Source: Eggerthellaceae bacterium UBA3686
Lineage (GTDB): Bacteria > Actinomycetota > Coriobacteriia > Coriobacteriales > Eggerthellaceae
Length of the DNA stretch: 28,128 nt
Assembly: GCA_002371495.1 (NCBI GenBank)
Contig: DFIX01000050.1
Span: 62,184 to 90,311 of the forward strand
Direction of reading: 5' to 3'
The notes below the pieces were generated by a model, which saw only the letters and a list, made by a program, of their open reading frames with translations, did no database searches and was not told where the DNA came from. This document shows, one piece after another, positions 16,376-24,148 of the stretch (position 1 is its first letter; the number at the start of each line of letters is the position of its first letter). The translations under genes and the position numbers were made by a program.

Positions 16376-16509
16376 CTCGATCGTCCGCCCAGGTCATCGG
16401 CAGGGCGCTAGGCTTGCCGCCACACGTGTTTTAGGAAATACAAGGTAGTAGCTGCGCAAGCGGCTATTACTTGCCGCTGGCCTGGGCTACTGGAGGGCGG
16501 TAGTAACGT
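16376..16509 (+). repeat. Structured intergenic element, copy 2
   Basis: Second copy of the element at 1902-2038 and in the same orientation. The outer stem GCCCAGGTCATCGGCA pairs with TGCCGCTGGCCTGGGC. The hairpin at 16448-16467 keeps the GCAA tetraloop, with base changes that preserve pairing (third pair A-T here, G-T in copy 1). It fills most of the 262-bp gap between the LRR gene and the tRNA. Confidence 0.6.
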
Positions 16510-16536
16510 GTCGATTGAATAAATCGTGAATGCATC

Positions 16537-16565
16537 TTGACCCGCTAAAACCGTACAGGTAGAAT
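16537..16565 (+). promoter_or_regulatory. Promoter of tRNA-Phe
   Basis: TTGACC (16537-16542), 17-bp spacer, TAGAAT (16560-16565), giving a start near 16572, about 26 bp before the tRNA. A 12-bp inverted repeat (AATGCATCT-T-GAC at 16529-16541, GTCAGATGCATT at 16579-16590) brackets it. Confidence 0.7.
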
Positions 16566-16597
16566 AACGTTTCGCGTCAGTCAGATGCATTACATAT

Positions 16598-16673
16598 GGT
16601 CAGGTAGCTCAGTTGGTAGAGCAGCGGACTGAAAATCCGCGTGCCGAGGGTTCAAGTCCCCCCCTGACCACCA
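16598..16673 (+). tRNA. tRNA-Phe (anticodon GAA)
   Basis: 76 nt with encoded CCA. The acceptor stem GGTCAGG pairs with CCTGACC. The anticodon arm GCGGA-CTGAAAA-TCCGC gives GAA. The T arm is GAGGG-TTCAAGT-CCCCC. All arms pair. The only RNA gene in the window. Confidence 0.97.
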
Positions 16674-16684
16674 CGAACATTCAC

Positions 16685-16714
16685 GGCCCCTGTAATGGGG
16701 TCGTTTTCGTTTTT
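16685..16714 (+). terminator. Terminator of tRNA-Phe
   Basis: GGCCCC, loop TGTAAT, GGGGTC, followed by GTTTTCGTTTTT. Twelve bases after the CCA. Confidence 0.75.
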
Positions 16715-16887
16715 GGAGACATAGCCTGGACTTGAACCCTGAGAAGGGCGAAGGCGCCAGTGGCGCCTTCGGGCCCGAGCACGCCGATGGGCGAGCGCAG
16801 GGCAGCGCTTGCACAGCAAGCGCCCAAGTCCCCCCCCCTGACCACCACGAACATTAACGGCCCCTGTAACGGGGGTCGTTTTCGTTT
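16714..16887 (+). other. Duplicated tRNA-Phe 3' end and inverted T-arm fragment (att-like scar)
   Basis: Bases 16825-16887 repeat 16653-16713 nearly exactly: the T-loop end CAAGTCCCCC, acceptor CCTGACCACCA, the spacer and the terminator hairpin. Between the repeats, 16728-16740 (GGACTTGAACCCT) is the exact reverse complement of the tRNA T arm (16647-16659). A perfect 10-bp stem (CGAAGGCGCC/GGCGCCTTCG, 16749-16771) also lies there. A direct repeat of a tRNA 3' end is what a tyrosine-recombinase integration leaves, but no integrase is present. Confidence 0.65.
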
Positions 16888-17264
16888 CCTTGTTCGACTT
16901 CGGCGATTTCTTTTTGGGAGGTTTCTTTCAGGGAGTACGTGTCGAAGGCGGGAGTGGCTGGCAGCTGTATTTCGATGCGGTCTATTTTATGCATCACGGC
17001 TTGGCCGTGGGCCAGGGACAAGTCGAAAACGTGCCCGCCCCGCGCTCGGTCTTCCGAGAGGAAATGCACGTGCCAGCCAGGAGCGTTGATGCCGTCCATA
17101 AAATCAGGGTGGTAGACGCATACGAGAGTGCCGTCAATCTTCTGGAAGACGAACTCCCGCTGCGTTGTCGCGAGCATGTTTGGCTGTTCGTAGGATTCGG
17201 CCCCAAAAGACGGCTGTGGATATGCCGAAACATACTCAGGGTCGACATTTGCTGTATCTGGCAC
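16854..17264 (-). pseudogene. Truncated alpha-acetolactate decarboxylase
   Basis: The open frame gives 136 aa. Its middle, GTLVCVYHPDFMDGINAPGW then HVHFLSEDRARGGHVFDL, is the C-terminal half of acetolactate decarboxylase, including the three zinc-binding His (HVH and GGH). That enzyme converts acetolactate to acetoin and is usually 230-260 aa. The N-terminal half, which carries other active-site residues, is missing. Codons before about 17225 read through a palindromic repeat. The last residues (NENDPRYRGR) come from the duplicated tRNA terminator, so the native stop is lost too. The fragment is thus bounded on both sides by repeats. It is almost certainly inactive. Confidence 0.72.
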
Positions 17265-17302
17265 AGTGAAGGCGCATCAGATGTTAGGTCTAGGTGTGTT
17301 TT
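17228..17302. repeat. 75-bp palindromic element, copy 1
   Basis: The arms at 17228-17254 and 17274-17302 are inverted copies of one motif of about 29 bp (consensus AAAACATACTCAARG then TTGACATCCGATGC), separated by 19 bp. The pairing is imperfect. It forms the breakpoint of the acetolactate decarboxylase fragment. Confidence 0.6.
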
Positions 17303-17351
17303 TCGGATCTACGAAAGTGGCGACCTGGGCTTTTTCTCGCCCAGTCTTCCC

Positions 17352-17426
17352 AAAACATACTCAAAGTTGACATTCGGTGCGTGCCGGATGGTCTGTATGC
17401 ATCGGATGTCAACCTTGAGTATGTTC
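17352..17426. repeat. 75-bp palindromic element, copy 2
   Basis: The arms at 17352-17380 and 17399-17426 are the same motif as 17228-17302, again inverted, with an 18-bp spacer and the same total length. No gene lies in 17265-17486. Confidence 0.65.
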
Positions 17427-17486
17427 TGACGAGCTTGGCACATAAGGCGGGGCGGAGGGAGCGCGGGCAGCGGGCGCACGGAAGCT

Positions 17487-17533
17487 ATCTAAGGTAACCC
17501 AAAGAGGAGCATCCCTTTTGGGCTACCTTAGAT
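17487..17533. terminator. Long hairpin downstream of the dms-type operon
   Basis: ATCTAAGGTAACCCAAAG pairs with the inverse at 17512-17533 with one mismatch and two bulges around a GCA loop. It lies 20 bp beyond the nrfD stop, in the right place to end the minus-strand operon, but lacks a T run. Its inner part (CCAAAGAGGAGCATC) repeats at 10398. Confidence 0.5.
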
Positions 17534-17552
17534 CAGGGGGAGGGGTTGTGCG

Positions 17553-18749
17553 CTATGCAGCGTTTTCGGCTGTAGTGTTGCTAGCTTCGTCTTTTGGAGT
17601 CGAGGGCGTGAGCAGCTTGCCCGACAAGATCATGAAGGCCAGCGCACCGAGGGAAATGACGCCGATTACGATGAGCGCCTCGATGGGGGTCGGGGCGTAC
17701 GAACCAACCTGCGCCCACATGTCAGCTGCATCGGCTTGGGCAGCATAGGTTCCCAGCGAGATGCCGTTGGCGCCCTGGACGTTCGGCGTGATGAAGCTCG
17801 TCAGCAGCAGCCATACGCGCTTGGCGAACACGCCGAGCACGACGAGCGCGCTTGCCACGAGCACGAGCCCGCGCTTCTCGCGGTTCTTCGCGAACACGAG
17901 GATGCAGAACGGGACGAGCAGGCCGCAGATGACCTCGAACCAGAAGAACGGCGCGGTGGCGCCGGTCAGCATATGGCCGAGCGCTACGGCCTCGCCCGCC
18001 TGCGGGTAGGCCATCGTCAGAAGCTCGCAGCCGATGAAGAACGCGTCAACTGCAATGCACGTCGCAAGCAGGCCGGCGAGGCTCTTGAACAGCTCGTCTC
18101 CCGTCGTGAACACGCCCGCACGCTCCAGAGCGGCCAGCGCGATGAGCAGCAGCGCCAAGCCCGAGTCCATGGCCGACGCCACGAAGATGGGCGCCATGAT
18201 GGCCGAATACCAAGCGCGGGCGATCTGCAGACCGAAGATCCACGCGGTCACGGAGTGCACGAGGATGGCGACCGGAAGCGCAATGCGCGAGAGCACTTCG
18301 ACCTTATGCTCGTCGCCGCGTGTGATCCAAACGAGGTCGAGAATGTTGATGATCAGGTAGATCGTTATGATCGTCATGTCCCACACGAGCACCGACGAGG
18401 GGTTAGGACCGGCGAGGATGCGCCATACACGCTGGATGCCGCCCAGATCGATGAGGATGAACATGCCAGCGCAGCAGATGCACACCGTCGAGGTTATGAC
18501 GGCGGGCAGCGCCACCTTCTTGAACTTCTGGATGTTGAACACGTGCGCGGAGCTCGCCACGATGAGACCGCCTGCCGACAGGCCCACGAACAGCATGAAC
18601 ATGATGATATAAGCGCCCCACGAGTTGATGTTAGACATGCCCGTCACGGCCAGGCCGCTTGCGAGCTGGTAGATCCATGCCGCAACGCCGATGGCGGTAA
18701 GGGCGGCAAGCGCTATCATGGCGCCTTTTGCCTTTGATGAAGTCTGCAT
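17553..18749 (-). CDS. NrfD/PsrC-type membrane subunit of a molybdoenzyme
   Basis: Integral membrane quinone-interacting anchor that passes electrons between the menaquinone pool and the FeS subunit. The product is 398 aa with eight to ten hydrophobic helices (for example IIMFMLFVGLSAGGLIVASS and VLVWDMTIITIYLIINILDLVW). The NrfD flavour is seen in SAGG, the WITRGDE loop and the central HSVTAW. The ATG at 18749 follows AGGAGG at 8 bases. It is the last gene of the minus-strand operon, 12 bp after the FeS subunit. Its C-terminal tail (about 25 residues, Ser/Thr/Glu-rich) is hydrophilic. Confidence 0.9.
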   Translation of the reverse strand: MQTSSKAKGAMIALAALTAIGVAAWIYQLASGLAVTGMSNINSWGAYIIMFMLFVGLSAGGLIVASSAHVFNIQKFKKVALPAVITSTVCICCAGMFILIDLGGIQRVWRILAGPNPSSVLVWDMTIITIYLIINILDLVWITRGDEHKVEVLSRIALPVAILVHSVTAWIFGLQIARAWYSAIMAPIFVASAMDSGLALLLIALAALERAGVFTTGDELFKSLAGLLATCIAVDAFFIGCELLTMAYPQAGEAVALGHMLTGATAPFFWFEVICGLLVPFCILVFAKNREKRGLVLVASALVVLGVFAKRVWLLLTSFITPNVQGANGISLGTYAAQADAADMWAQVGSYAPTPIEALIVIGVISLGALAFMILSGKLLTPSTPKDEASNTTAENAA

Positions 18750-18761
18750 AATTGCCGCCTC

Positions 18762-19379
18762 CTAGTTGAAGTAGTGGACCTTCGGGCGCGTGCCCTTGTC
18801 CTCGAGCAGTACGTAGCCGTTGTTTTCGCGAATCGCGCGTGAAACTGCCGACTCGGGATCGTCCAGGTCGCCGTAGATGCGCGCATCGGTCGGGCAGTTC
18901 TGCACGCACATGGGAACATCGCCGCGGTCGGCGCGCTCCTTGCACAGCGTGCACTTCTCCATCACGCCGCGACGCCGGGCGGGAACGGCTGCCTCGCCGT
19001 AGTTGAAACCGGTGTCGCGCACGGGCTCGGCCCAGTTGAACGTGCGGGCGTTGTAGGGGCAGGCGGCCATGCACATGCGGCAGCCGATGCATTTGTCGTA
19101 GTCGATCTCGACGCGGCCGCATTCGTCGGTGTAGGTCGCGCCCGTCGGGCATACGCGCTGACAGGCTGGATTGTCGCAATGTTGGCATGCGAGCGGCAGG
19201 TAGCGCCTCGACAGGTTGGGATACTCGCCCACAGCTCCGTCGTAGGTGTTGGCGCCCTCGTTCAGAACGCGGTTCCACAGCATGCCGTCGGGCACGTTGT
19301 TGCTCATCTTGCACGAGAGCGCGCAGGTCGAGCAGCCGATGCAGCGGTGGCGGTTGATTGCCATTGCAAGTCTGGTCAT
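18762..19379 (-). CDS. Four-cluster ferredoxin-like subunit (DmsB type)
   Basis: Electron-transfer subunit linking the catalytic subunit to the membrane anchor. The product is 205 aa. Four cysteine groups, each able to help hold a [4Fe-4S] cluster, are visible: CIGCSTCALSC (residues 13-23), CQHCDNPACQRVCP, CIGCRMCMAACP, and CTLC with CVQNCP further on. The ATG at 19379 lies 2 bp after the catalytic-subunit stop, with GGAAGGTGG upstream; an internal Met at residue 6 is a weaker option. It has no signal, as expected for a subunit exported with its Tat-tagged partner. Confidence 0.94.
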   Translation of the reverse strand: MTRLAMAINRHRCIGCSTCALSCKMSNNVPDGMLWNRVLNEGANTYDGAVGEYPNLSRRYLPLACQHCDNPACQRVCPTGATYTDECGRVEIDYDKCIGCRMCMAACPYNARTFNWAEPVRDTGFNYGEAAVPARRRGVMEKCTLCKERADRGDVPMCVQNCPTDARIYGDLDDPESAVSRAIRENNGYVLLEDKGTRPKVHYFN

Positions 19380-19381
19380 GG

Positions 19382-21820
19382 TTATGCACCCACCTTCCTG
19401 ACTTCGATGAGCGTGTCGTTGTAGGGGATCATCGGGCCGAACAGCAGGTCGTAGCCGCGCTCGGTCAGCTGGTCGTTGCTCACCGACTGCATGAGCGTGC
19501 CGTCCATGTACTGCGCGTAGGTCGACTCGGCCATGTAGGCCATATCGGGTTGAATTGCATCGTTCACGAGCACCTTCGTGCGGAAGCTGCCGCGGTCGTT
19601 GAATACCTCCACGTCGTCGCCGTTCGCGAGCCCGCGCGCCGCGGCATCTGCCGGGCTCAGCTCGATGTGCGGCTCGTAGAGCTGTTGGATCCACTTCGCG
19701 CCCGAATAGCAGCTGTGCACGCGGAAACGGGTGCGGCTCTGCGTGAACATGAGCGGGTACTTCTCGCGCAGGGGATTGTCCACGTAAGCCTCGAGCGGGC
19801 TCTCCCACGCGGGGAACGCCTGACCCCACTTGATGAGGTTCTCGTAATACGGCTCCTGCTTGCCGGAGGGCGTGTGGTACTCCATGCCCACCTCGGGCCC
19901 GAGCGGATCGTCTGAGCCGATCAGCTTCAGCGCGCCGTCGGCTTCGAACAGCTTCTCGAGCGTGAAGCCCGCGACCTGCGGATCGTCGCTCTTCAGGATG
20001 GCGGCGGCGTATTCCTCGGCAGTCTTGGGATACAAGTCGCCTAGCCCCATGGCTTCGGCAATGCCCTTCTCGATGTAGAAGTCCTGCTTGGCTTCGAACA
20101 GCGGCTCGACGATCTTCTGGTTCTGAAGGATGTAGCCGTTGGCGCACTTGACGCCGCCGACGGCGTCGGCACTTTCGAATTTCGAGCAGCTCGGCAACAC
20201 CATGTCGACGTAGTCGCACACCGAGCTGTGGTAGATATCGGCCACGCAGATGAAATCGAGCGAGTTGATCCATTCGAGCGTCTTGTTCCAGTTGGCCGCC
20301 TTCTGCGTGGGGATGTCGCCGAAGAACATGGCGGCATGCACTTTGTCGGTGCGCACCATGTCGTAGAAACCCTGGGGGCTTGGGCTGGGCGCCGCGTCGG
20401 CGGGAAGCTGCCAGCCGCCGAGGGCTGCCTCGTAGGGCGTCACGTGGTAGCAATAAATGCCGCAGCCCGTGCCGCGCTTGCCGTAGTTGCCCGTAAGCGA
20501 TGCGATGAGCGCGTAGCAGTGGCCGGCGATGTCGCTCGAGCCGTACTTGTCGATGCCGCCCACGCCGTTGCAGATGACCGAGGGGCCTTCCGCGTACTGC
20601 TCGGCAACGTCGGCGATCTGGTCGGCAGGGACGTTCGTGATGCCCTCGGCCCATTCCAGTGTGTACTCGGCCATGTCCTCGCGCAGGCGCGTGAAGAGGG
20701 TGCAGACCTTGCGGCCGTCGACGGTGAACGTGCCCTCGAGCGCTGGCTTCTTCGCCTCGGCGAAGCGCACGGCCGCTTTGGCCGCCTCATCCCACACCAT
20801 AAACGCCTTAACGGGAGCCACGGCTTCCTTGCCCGCCTTCTGGGCATCTTCGAATCTCTTCTGCGCAGCGGCAGTTGCCTCGGGGTCGGCGTCTATCAGC
20901 TCGCCGGTCTTGACGTCGATGAGGAACGGGAAGTTGGTGTGCGCCATCACGTGATCGCGGTCGTACAGGCCCTTGTCCAGGATGTGGTGCACCATGCCCA
21001 GGAACAGCGCCGGGTCGGTGCCTGGGCGCAGCGGCACCCACTCGTCGGCCTTCGAGGCCGTCGTGGAGTAGCGCGGGTCGCATACGATCATCTTGGTGCC
21101 GGCCTCCTGCGCCTGGAAGAAACCGCGCGACCACATCATGCCGGTCTCGAGCACGTTGCAGTTGACCATGAGCACGGTCTTGGCCTGAGGCCACTCCCAC
21201 ATCGTGTTCAGGGCGAACATGCCCGAGAACGCGAAGGCCTGGTTCAGCCCGTTGCCCTGCCCCATGTCGTAGCCGTTCATGCCGCCGGCCTGCGCGTGCA
21301 GAATCGAAGCCAGAAGCGGCGCTAGGCGCTGCTGCGCTTCGGTGGAGTACTGAATCCACAGCGCGTCCTCGCCATAGGACTTCTGGCACTTCTGGAACTC
21401 CTCGGCAATCGTCTTGAACGCTTCGTCCCAGGTGATGGCTTCGAACTCGCCGCTGCCGCGCTCGCCTGTGCGGCGCATGGGCGATTGGATGCGAACGTCG
21501 CCGTAGATGTGCTGAATTTCCGAGATGCCCTTCAGGCATACGTTATGGAACCGGTTGTCGTCGTTGGGACGCGGCTCGATCATGCACAGGCGCCCATCGC
21601 GCACCGTGCACTTCAGCATGCAATTGCACAGGCAGTGCTCGTTGTGGTACGTGAAGGAAACATGCTCGTCGGCGTCGTCCGCCACGGCCTTTGCCGGCGC
21701 GAGCCAGCTCTGTGCGGTAGCCGCGCTGCCGGCGGCAGCCGCAATGGCGCCCGTCGCGAGCGCGCCCTTCACGAAACCGCGCCGCGTGATGCCCTTCAGG
21801 CTCTCGCGTGTTCCGTTCAT
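19382..21820 (-). CDS. Tat-exported molybdopterin oxidoreductase catalytic subunit (DmsA-like)
   Basis: DMSO-reductase-family enzyme with a bis-MGD molybdenum cofactor and an FeS cluster. The product is 812 aa. The ATG at 21820 is chosen over an upstream GTG-type extension to 22009 because it follows GGGGGAG and gives a twin-arginine leader (TRRGFVKGALATG, RR at 13-14, then an Ala-rich stretch to about 45). The N-terminal [4Fe-4S] ligands are C63, C67, C71 and C95 (C-x3-C-x3-C pattern as in DmsA). Later family segments include VCDPRYSTTASKADEWVPLR and GTDPALFLGM. The C-terminal cofactor-binding domain includes SPADAAARGLANGDDVEVFN. The substrate cannot be told from sequence alone. It is the first gene of a three-gene operon with FeS and NrfD subunits. 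Confidence 0.94.
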   Translation of the reverse strand: MNGTRESLKGITRRGFVKGALATGAIAAAAGSAATAQSWLAPAKAVADDADEHVSFTYHNEHCLCNCMLKCTVRDGRLCMIEPRPNDDNRFHNVCLKGISEIQHIYGDVRIQSPMRRTGERGSGEFEAITWDEAFKTIAEEFQKCQKSYGEDALWIQYSTEAQQRLAPLLASILHAQAGGMNGYDMGQGNGLNQAFAFSGMFALNTMWEWPQAKTVLMVNCNVLETGMMWSRGFFQAQEAGTKMIVCDPRYSTTASKADEWVPLRPGTDPALFLGMVHHILDKGLYDRDHVMAHTNFPFLIDVKTGELIDADPEATAAAQKRFEDAQKAGKEAVAPVKAFMVWDEAAKAAVRFAEAKKPALEGTFTVDGRKVCTLFTRLREDMAEYTLEWAEGITNVPADQIADVAEQYAEGPSVICNGVGGIDKYGSSDIAGHCYALIASLTGNYGKRGTGCGIYCYHVTPYEAALGGWQLPADAAPSPSPQGFYDMVRTDKVHAAMFFGDIPTQKAANWNKTLEWINSLDFICVADIYHSSVCDYVDMVLPSCSKFESADAVGGVKCANGYILQNQKIVEPLFEAKQDFYIEKGIAEAMGLGDLYPKTAEEYAAAILKSDDPQVAGFTLEKLFEADGALKLIGSDDPLGPEVGMEYHTPSGKQEPYYENLIKWGQAFPAWESPLEAYVDNPLREKYPLMFTQSRTRFRVHSCYSGAKWIQQLYEPHIELSPADAAARGLANGDDVEVFNDRGSFRTKVLVNDAIQPDMAYMAESTYAQYMDGTLMQSVSNDQLTERGYDLLFGPMIPYNDTLIEVRKVGA

Positions 21821-21900
21821 TGCTCCCCCTTTTCCCTTTCGGTTGTTTGGGCCCCTTTGCCATCGGGGCTTTCCCTGCAATGAACGGTATCGTGGCGCGG

Positions 21901-21931
21901 GCGCTGGCGGCAATTGCCAGAATTTCAGCGC
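21901..21931. promoter_or_regulatory. Candidate TetR operator in the divergent dms-tetR gap
   Basis: GCGCTG (21901-21906) and CAGCGC (21926-21931) form an inverted repeat enclosing the perfect palindrome GGCAATTGCC (21909-21918). It lies 80 bp upstream of the catalytic-subunit start and 98 bp upstream of the regulator, and overlaps a TTGCCG that could be a minus-strand -35. Assignment to the adjacent TetR protein is inference. Confidence 0.4.
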
Positions 21932-22029
21932 GGTGCTTATGCCACAGTTTTCGAAAAGTGGTAATGGAGAAAACGAGCGCCGATGCTTCACAATGAGCGT
22001 GGAGCACAATGCTGCGAGAGGGGTACGTC

Positions 22030-22596
22030 ATGAACGCCAGCCAAGATCCCAGGATCACGAGAACGCGCGCTGCCATCCGGCAAGCTTTCGAGGAGCTGAT
22101 GGCCGAGAAGAACGCCGACCGGATCAAGGTCAAGGAGCTCACGGATCGGGCGGGCATCAACCGCAAGACGTTCTACCTTCATTACGAGACCATCGAGGCG
22201 CTATTTGACGAAGTGGTAAACGAGCTCATGGACGAGTTCTTCGAGCATTACGAGATGACCGCCGACGTTCCGGAAGACATCGACGGGCACGCGCAGCGGT
22301 TCTTCCTCTTCCTCGCATCGCAAGGCGAGCGTGCCGAGCGGTTCGTGTGCCATGCGGGAAGCTACGACTTCGGCGGGCAAGTTTACGCCGAGCAGATGAA
22401 TCGCTACAAGCAGGCCGGCGACCCGTTTGGCTGGCTGCCCCGCGACGAAGAGGAGCTCGTGCTGAACTTCATCCGCACGACGGCGCTCGACTTCTACCGC
22501 CAGTGGGTGCGCAGCGGACGTGCCGTCTCCGAGCAGCGGGCTGCCGAACTGCTCGCGCACCTGACCTGCAATGGCGTTTCCGATTTGCTGAAGTAA
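22030..22596 (+). CDS. TetR-family transcriptional regulator
   Basis: The product is 188 aa. Residues about 8-55 form the TetR DNA-binding domain (RTRAAIRQAFEELMAEKNAD, then KVKELTDRAGINRKTFYLHY). The rest is a helical ligand-binding or dimer domain with no recognised effector pocket; the FYRQWVRSGR segment resembles the TetR_C domain of the DhaS-like subgroup. The ATG at 22030 has GAGAGGGG 7 bases upstream; an alternative ATG at 22009 has a weaker site. It is divergent from the molybdoenzyme operon, so it probably controls that operon and itself. Confidence 0.9.
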   Translation: MNASQDPRITRTRAAIRQAFEELMAEKNADRIKVKELTDRAGINRKTFYLHYETIEALFDEVVNELMDEFFEHYEMTADVPEDIDGHAQRFFLFLASQGERAERFVCHAGSYDFGGQVYAEQMNRYKQAGDPFGWLPRDEEELVLNFIRTTALDFYRQWVRSGRAVSEQRAAELLAHLTCNGVSDLLK

Positions 22597-22672
22597 CGGG
22601 TCGAAAGACGTCGTCGCGCGGTCTCAGCCGCCGCGACCGGGCATATCATAGGTTGTAGCATCTTTGCCCCCG

Positions 22673-22729
22673 AGGCTGCCCAAAAGTGCATAACTGGGGA
22701 CAGCCCCCTTTTATGCGCTTTTGGACAGC
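22673..22729. repeat. Palindromic hairpin element at the degV breakpoint
   Basis: GGCTGCCCAAAAGTGCATAA and TTATGCGCTTTTGGACAGCT are inverted copies (18 of 20). The centre CTGGGGACAGCCCCCTT makes a second small stem. The GGGGACAGCCCC centre is of the widespread dispersed-hairpin type. The right arm supplies the first codons of the degV fragment. Confidence 0.65.
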
Positions 22730-23275
22730 TTCCCCCAGCATGTGATGGACACGCGCTGCATTTCGGGTGGCCTCGGCACCCTCGTCGAGAACATGGTCAG
22801 GCTCAGGGAGTCGGGAAAGAGCTTCGACGAGGTCGTGGAATGGGGCAATGAGAACAAGCTCAAGATCGCGCATCGCTTTACCGTCGACGACCTCAATTAC
22901 CTGAAAGCCGGAGGGCGCGTTTCGAACGCCTCGGCGCTCGTCGGAACCGTCCTCAACATCAAGCCCGTGCTTTACGTTCCCGATGCCGGAACGCTCGACG
23001 TGGTGAAGAAAGTGCGCGGACGCAAGCAGGCGCTCAGGGCCATCCGCGACGGCATCATCAACGACCTGTCGAAAACCGACGCGACCGGCACCGAGATTCA
23101 TATCCTGCATGCCGATTGCCACGCTGATGCCGAATGGGTCCGCGATCAGGTAACCCAGGCTGTCCCGGAAGTTGGGCGCATTACGATCACGTCGCTCGGC
23201 GTCGTCATCGGCGCGCATTGCGGGCCGGGCCTGCTGGCGGTCTTCTACCTCTGCGCAGGGCGCAGCCCCGAATAG
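22721..23275 (+). pseudogene. 5'-truncated DegV-family protein
   Basis: DegV proteins bind fatty acids and are about 280-300 aa; the fatty-acid kinase system uses them as carriers. Here the frame opens with a TTG inside the hairpin and yields 184 aa. Homology is convincing from VMDTRCISGGLGTLVENMV onward, through LKAGGRVSNASALVG, LNIKPVLYVPDAG and the C-terminal TSLGVVIGAHCGPGLLAVFY. About 100 N-terminal residues, including the first half of the ligand site, are missing. There is no ribosome site or ATG. The gap after it (23276-23404) holds only GC-rich hairpins such as CCGCAGG/CCTGCGG at 23319-23340. Confidence 0.78.
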
Positions 23276-23404
23276 CAGTCCCGAGGAGACGGCCCTGTAG
23301 GCTGTGGTCCAAATGGCCCCGCAGGTCGTGCGGCCTGCGGCCAGCATGTCCCGTGCGGCATGCGGGCCCTGCGCGTGAACCGGCTCATCACATGCGGCAA
23401 TTGC

Positions 23405-24148
23405 CTACGGGGTCGTATTCTTGTTTGCGTCGTCTTTGGAGCGGCCGTTCTTCGAACAGCCGCTCTCGGAACAGGCGTCCTCGGATGCGCAGCGCTGCTG
23501 CCGATGCGTTGCAGGTGCGCCGTGAGTATGCCAGCCAAAGTGTTCCGAGAGCACCGTCAACCCGAACCCCGATGCAATGCAAAGCACGGAAGCCAGGTCT
23601 TGGGTCGCTCCGAACTCGACGGGTACCACGTAAAACAGCGCTCCGACTACGCTCGATACGCCATAGAACTTGCCTGGCAGGAAAACGCGCGGAACTTCTC
23701 CCGTGCAGATATCGCGCAACGCTCCGCCGCCGACCGCGGTGACGCTGCCCAAGATAACCGAAATCACGGCTCCGACGCCCGCAAACCACGACTTGCTCGC
23801 GCCTGCGAGCACGTACCATGCCATGCAAAACGCGTCGATGTAGAAAAGTCGCTGGTAGAAATCGGTTAGGAAGCGCCGGCTGAGCGACATGGCCACGCTG
23901 ATGCAGATTCCCGCGAGGATGACCATCGGGTGCTCCATGAAGAAAATGCCCTGATCTTGCAAGAGTAGGTCCCGGATGATGCCGCCGCCGAAACCGGTGA
24001 CGATTCCTAGCGATGCGGCGCCGAGGGTGTCCATCTGACGGTCGATAGCGTACAGCGTTCCGGCGACGACGCCGATGACCACGCCAAGATAGTCGATGAC
24101 GGTCGTCACCGGAAGCTGGCTGAGCATATATACCAAGTCTATTTCCAT
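23405..24148 (-). CDS. TRIC/UPF0126-family membrane protein (YicG-like)
   Basis: Seven-helix trimeric intracellular-cation-channel family, seen in bacteria as YicG/YadS; the physiological ion is unclear. The product is 247 aa from the ATG at 24148, which follows GGGGGG; the longer frame to 24187 lacks a site. Two halves repeat: GVVAGTLYAID...TGFGGGIIRDLLL and AVISVILGSVTAVGGGALRDI, each with the GGG-x2-RD signature. The last 40 residues form a hydrophilic tail with three Cys (CASEDACSESGC) after the last helix, beyond the usual family end near 205 aa. It converges on the degV fragment. Confidence 0.9.
   Translation of the reverse strand: MEIDLVYMLSQLPVTTVIDYLGVVIGVVAGTLYAIDRQMDTLGAASLGIVTGFGGGIIRDLLLQDQGIFFMEHPMVILAGICISVAMSLSRRFLTDFYQRLFYIDAFCMAWYVLAGASKSWFAGVGAVISVILGSVTAVGGGALRDICTGEVPRVFLPGKFYGVSSVVGALFYVVPVEFGATQDLASVLCIASGFGLTVLSEHFGWHTHGAPATHRQQRCASEDACSESGCSKNGRSKDDANKNTTP

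Noticed and set aside
16890..17429. Plus-strand frame of 179 codons opposite the acetolactate decarboxylase fragment
   Set aside because: It runs through repeats and antisense to recognisable decarboxylase motifs, with no ribosome binding site.
18631..20654. Long frames overlapping the dms-type genes on the same strand (such as 18762-20654)
   Set aside because: Only the part after the ATG at 19379 is real FeS subunit sequence. Upstream it is Arg-rich out-of-frame reading of the catalytic gene.
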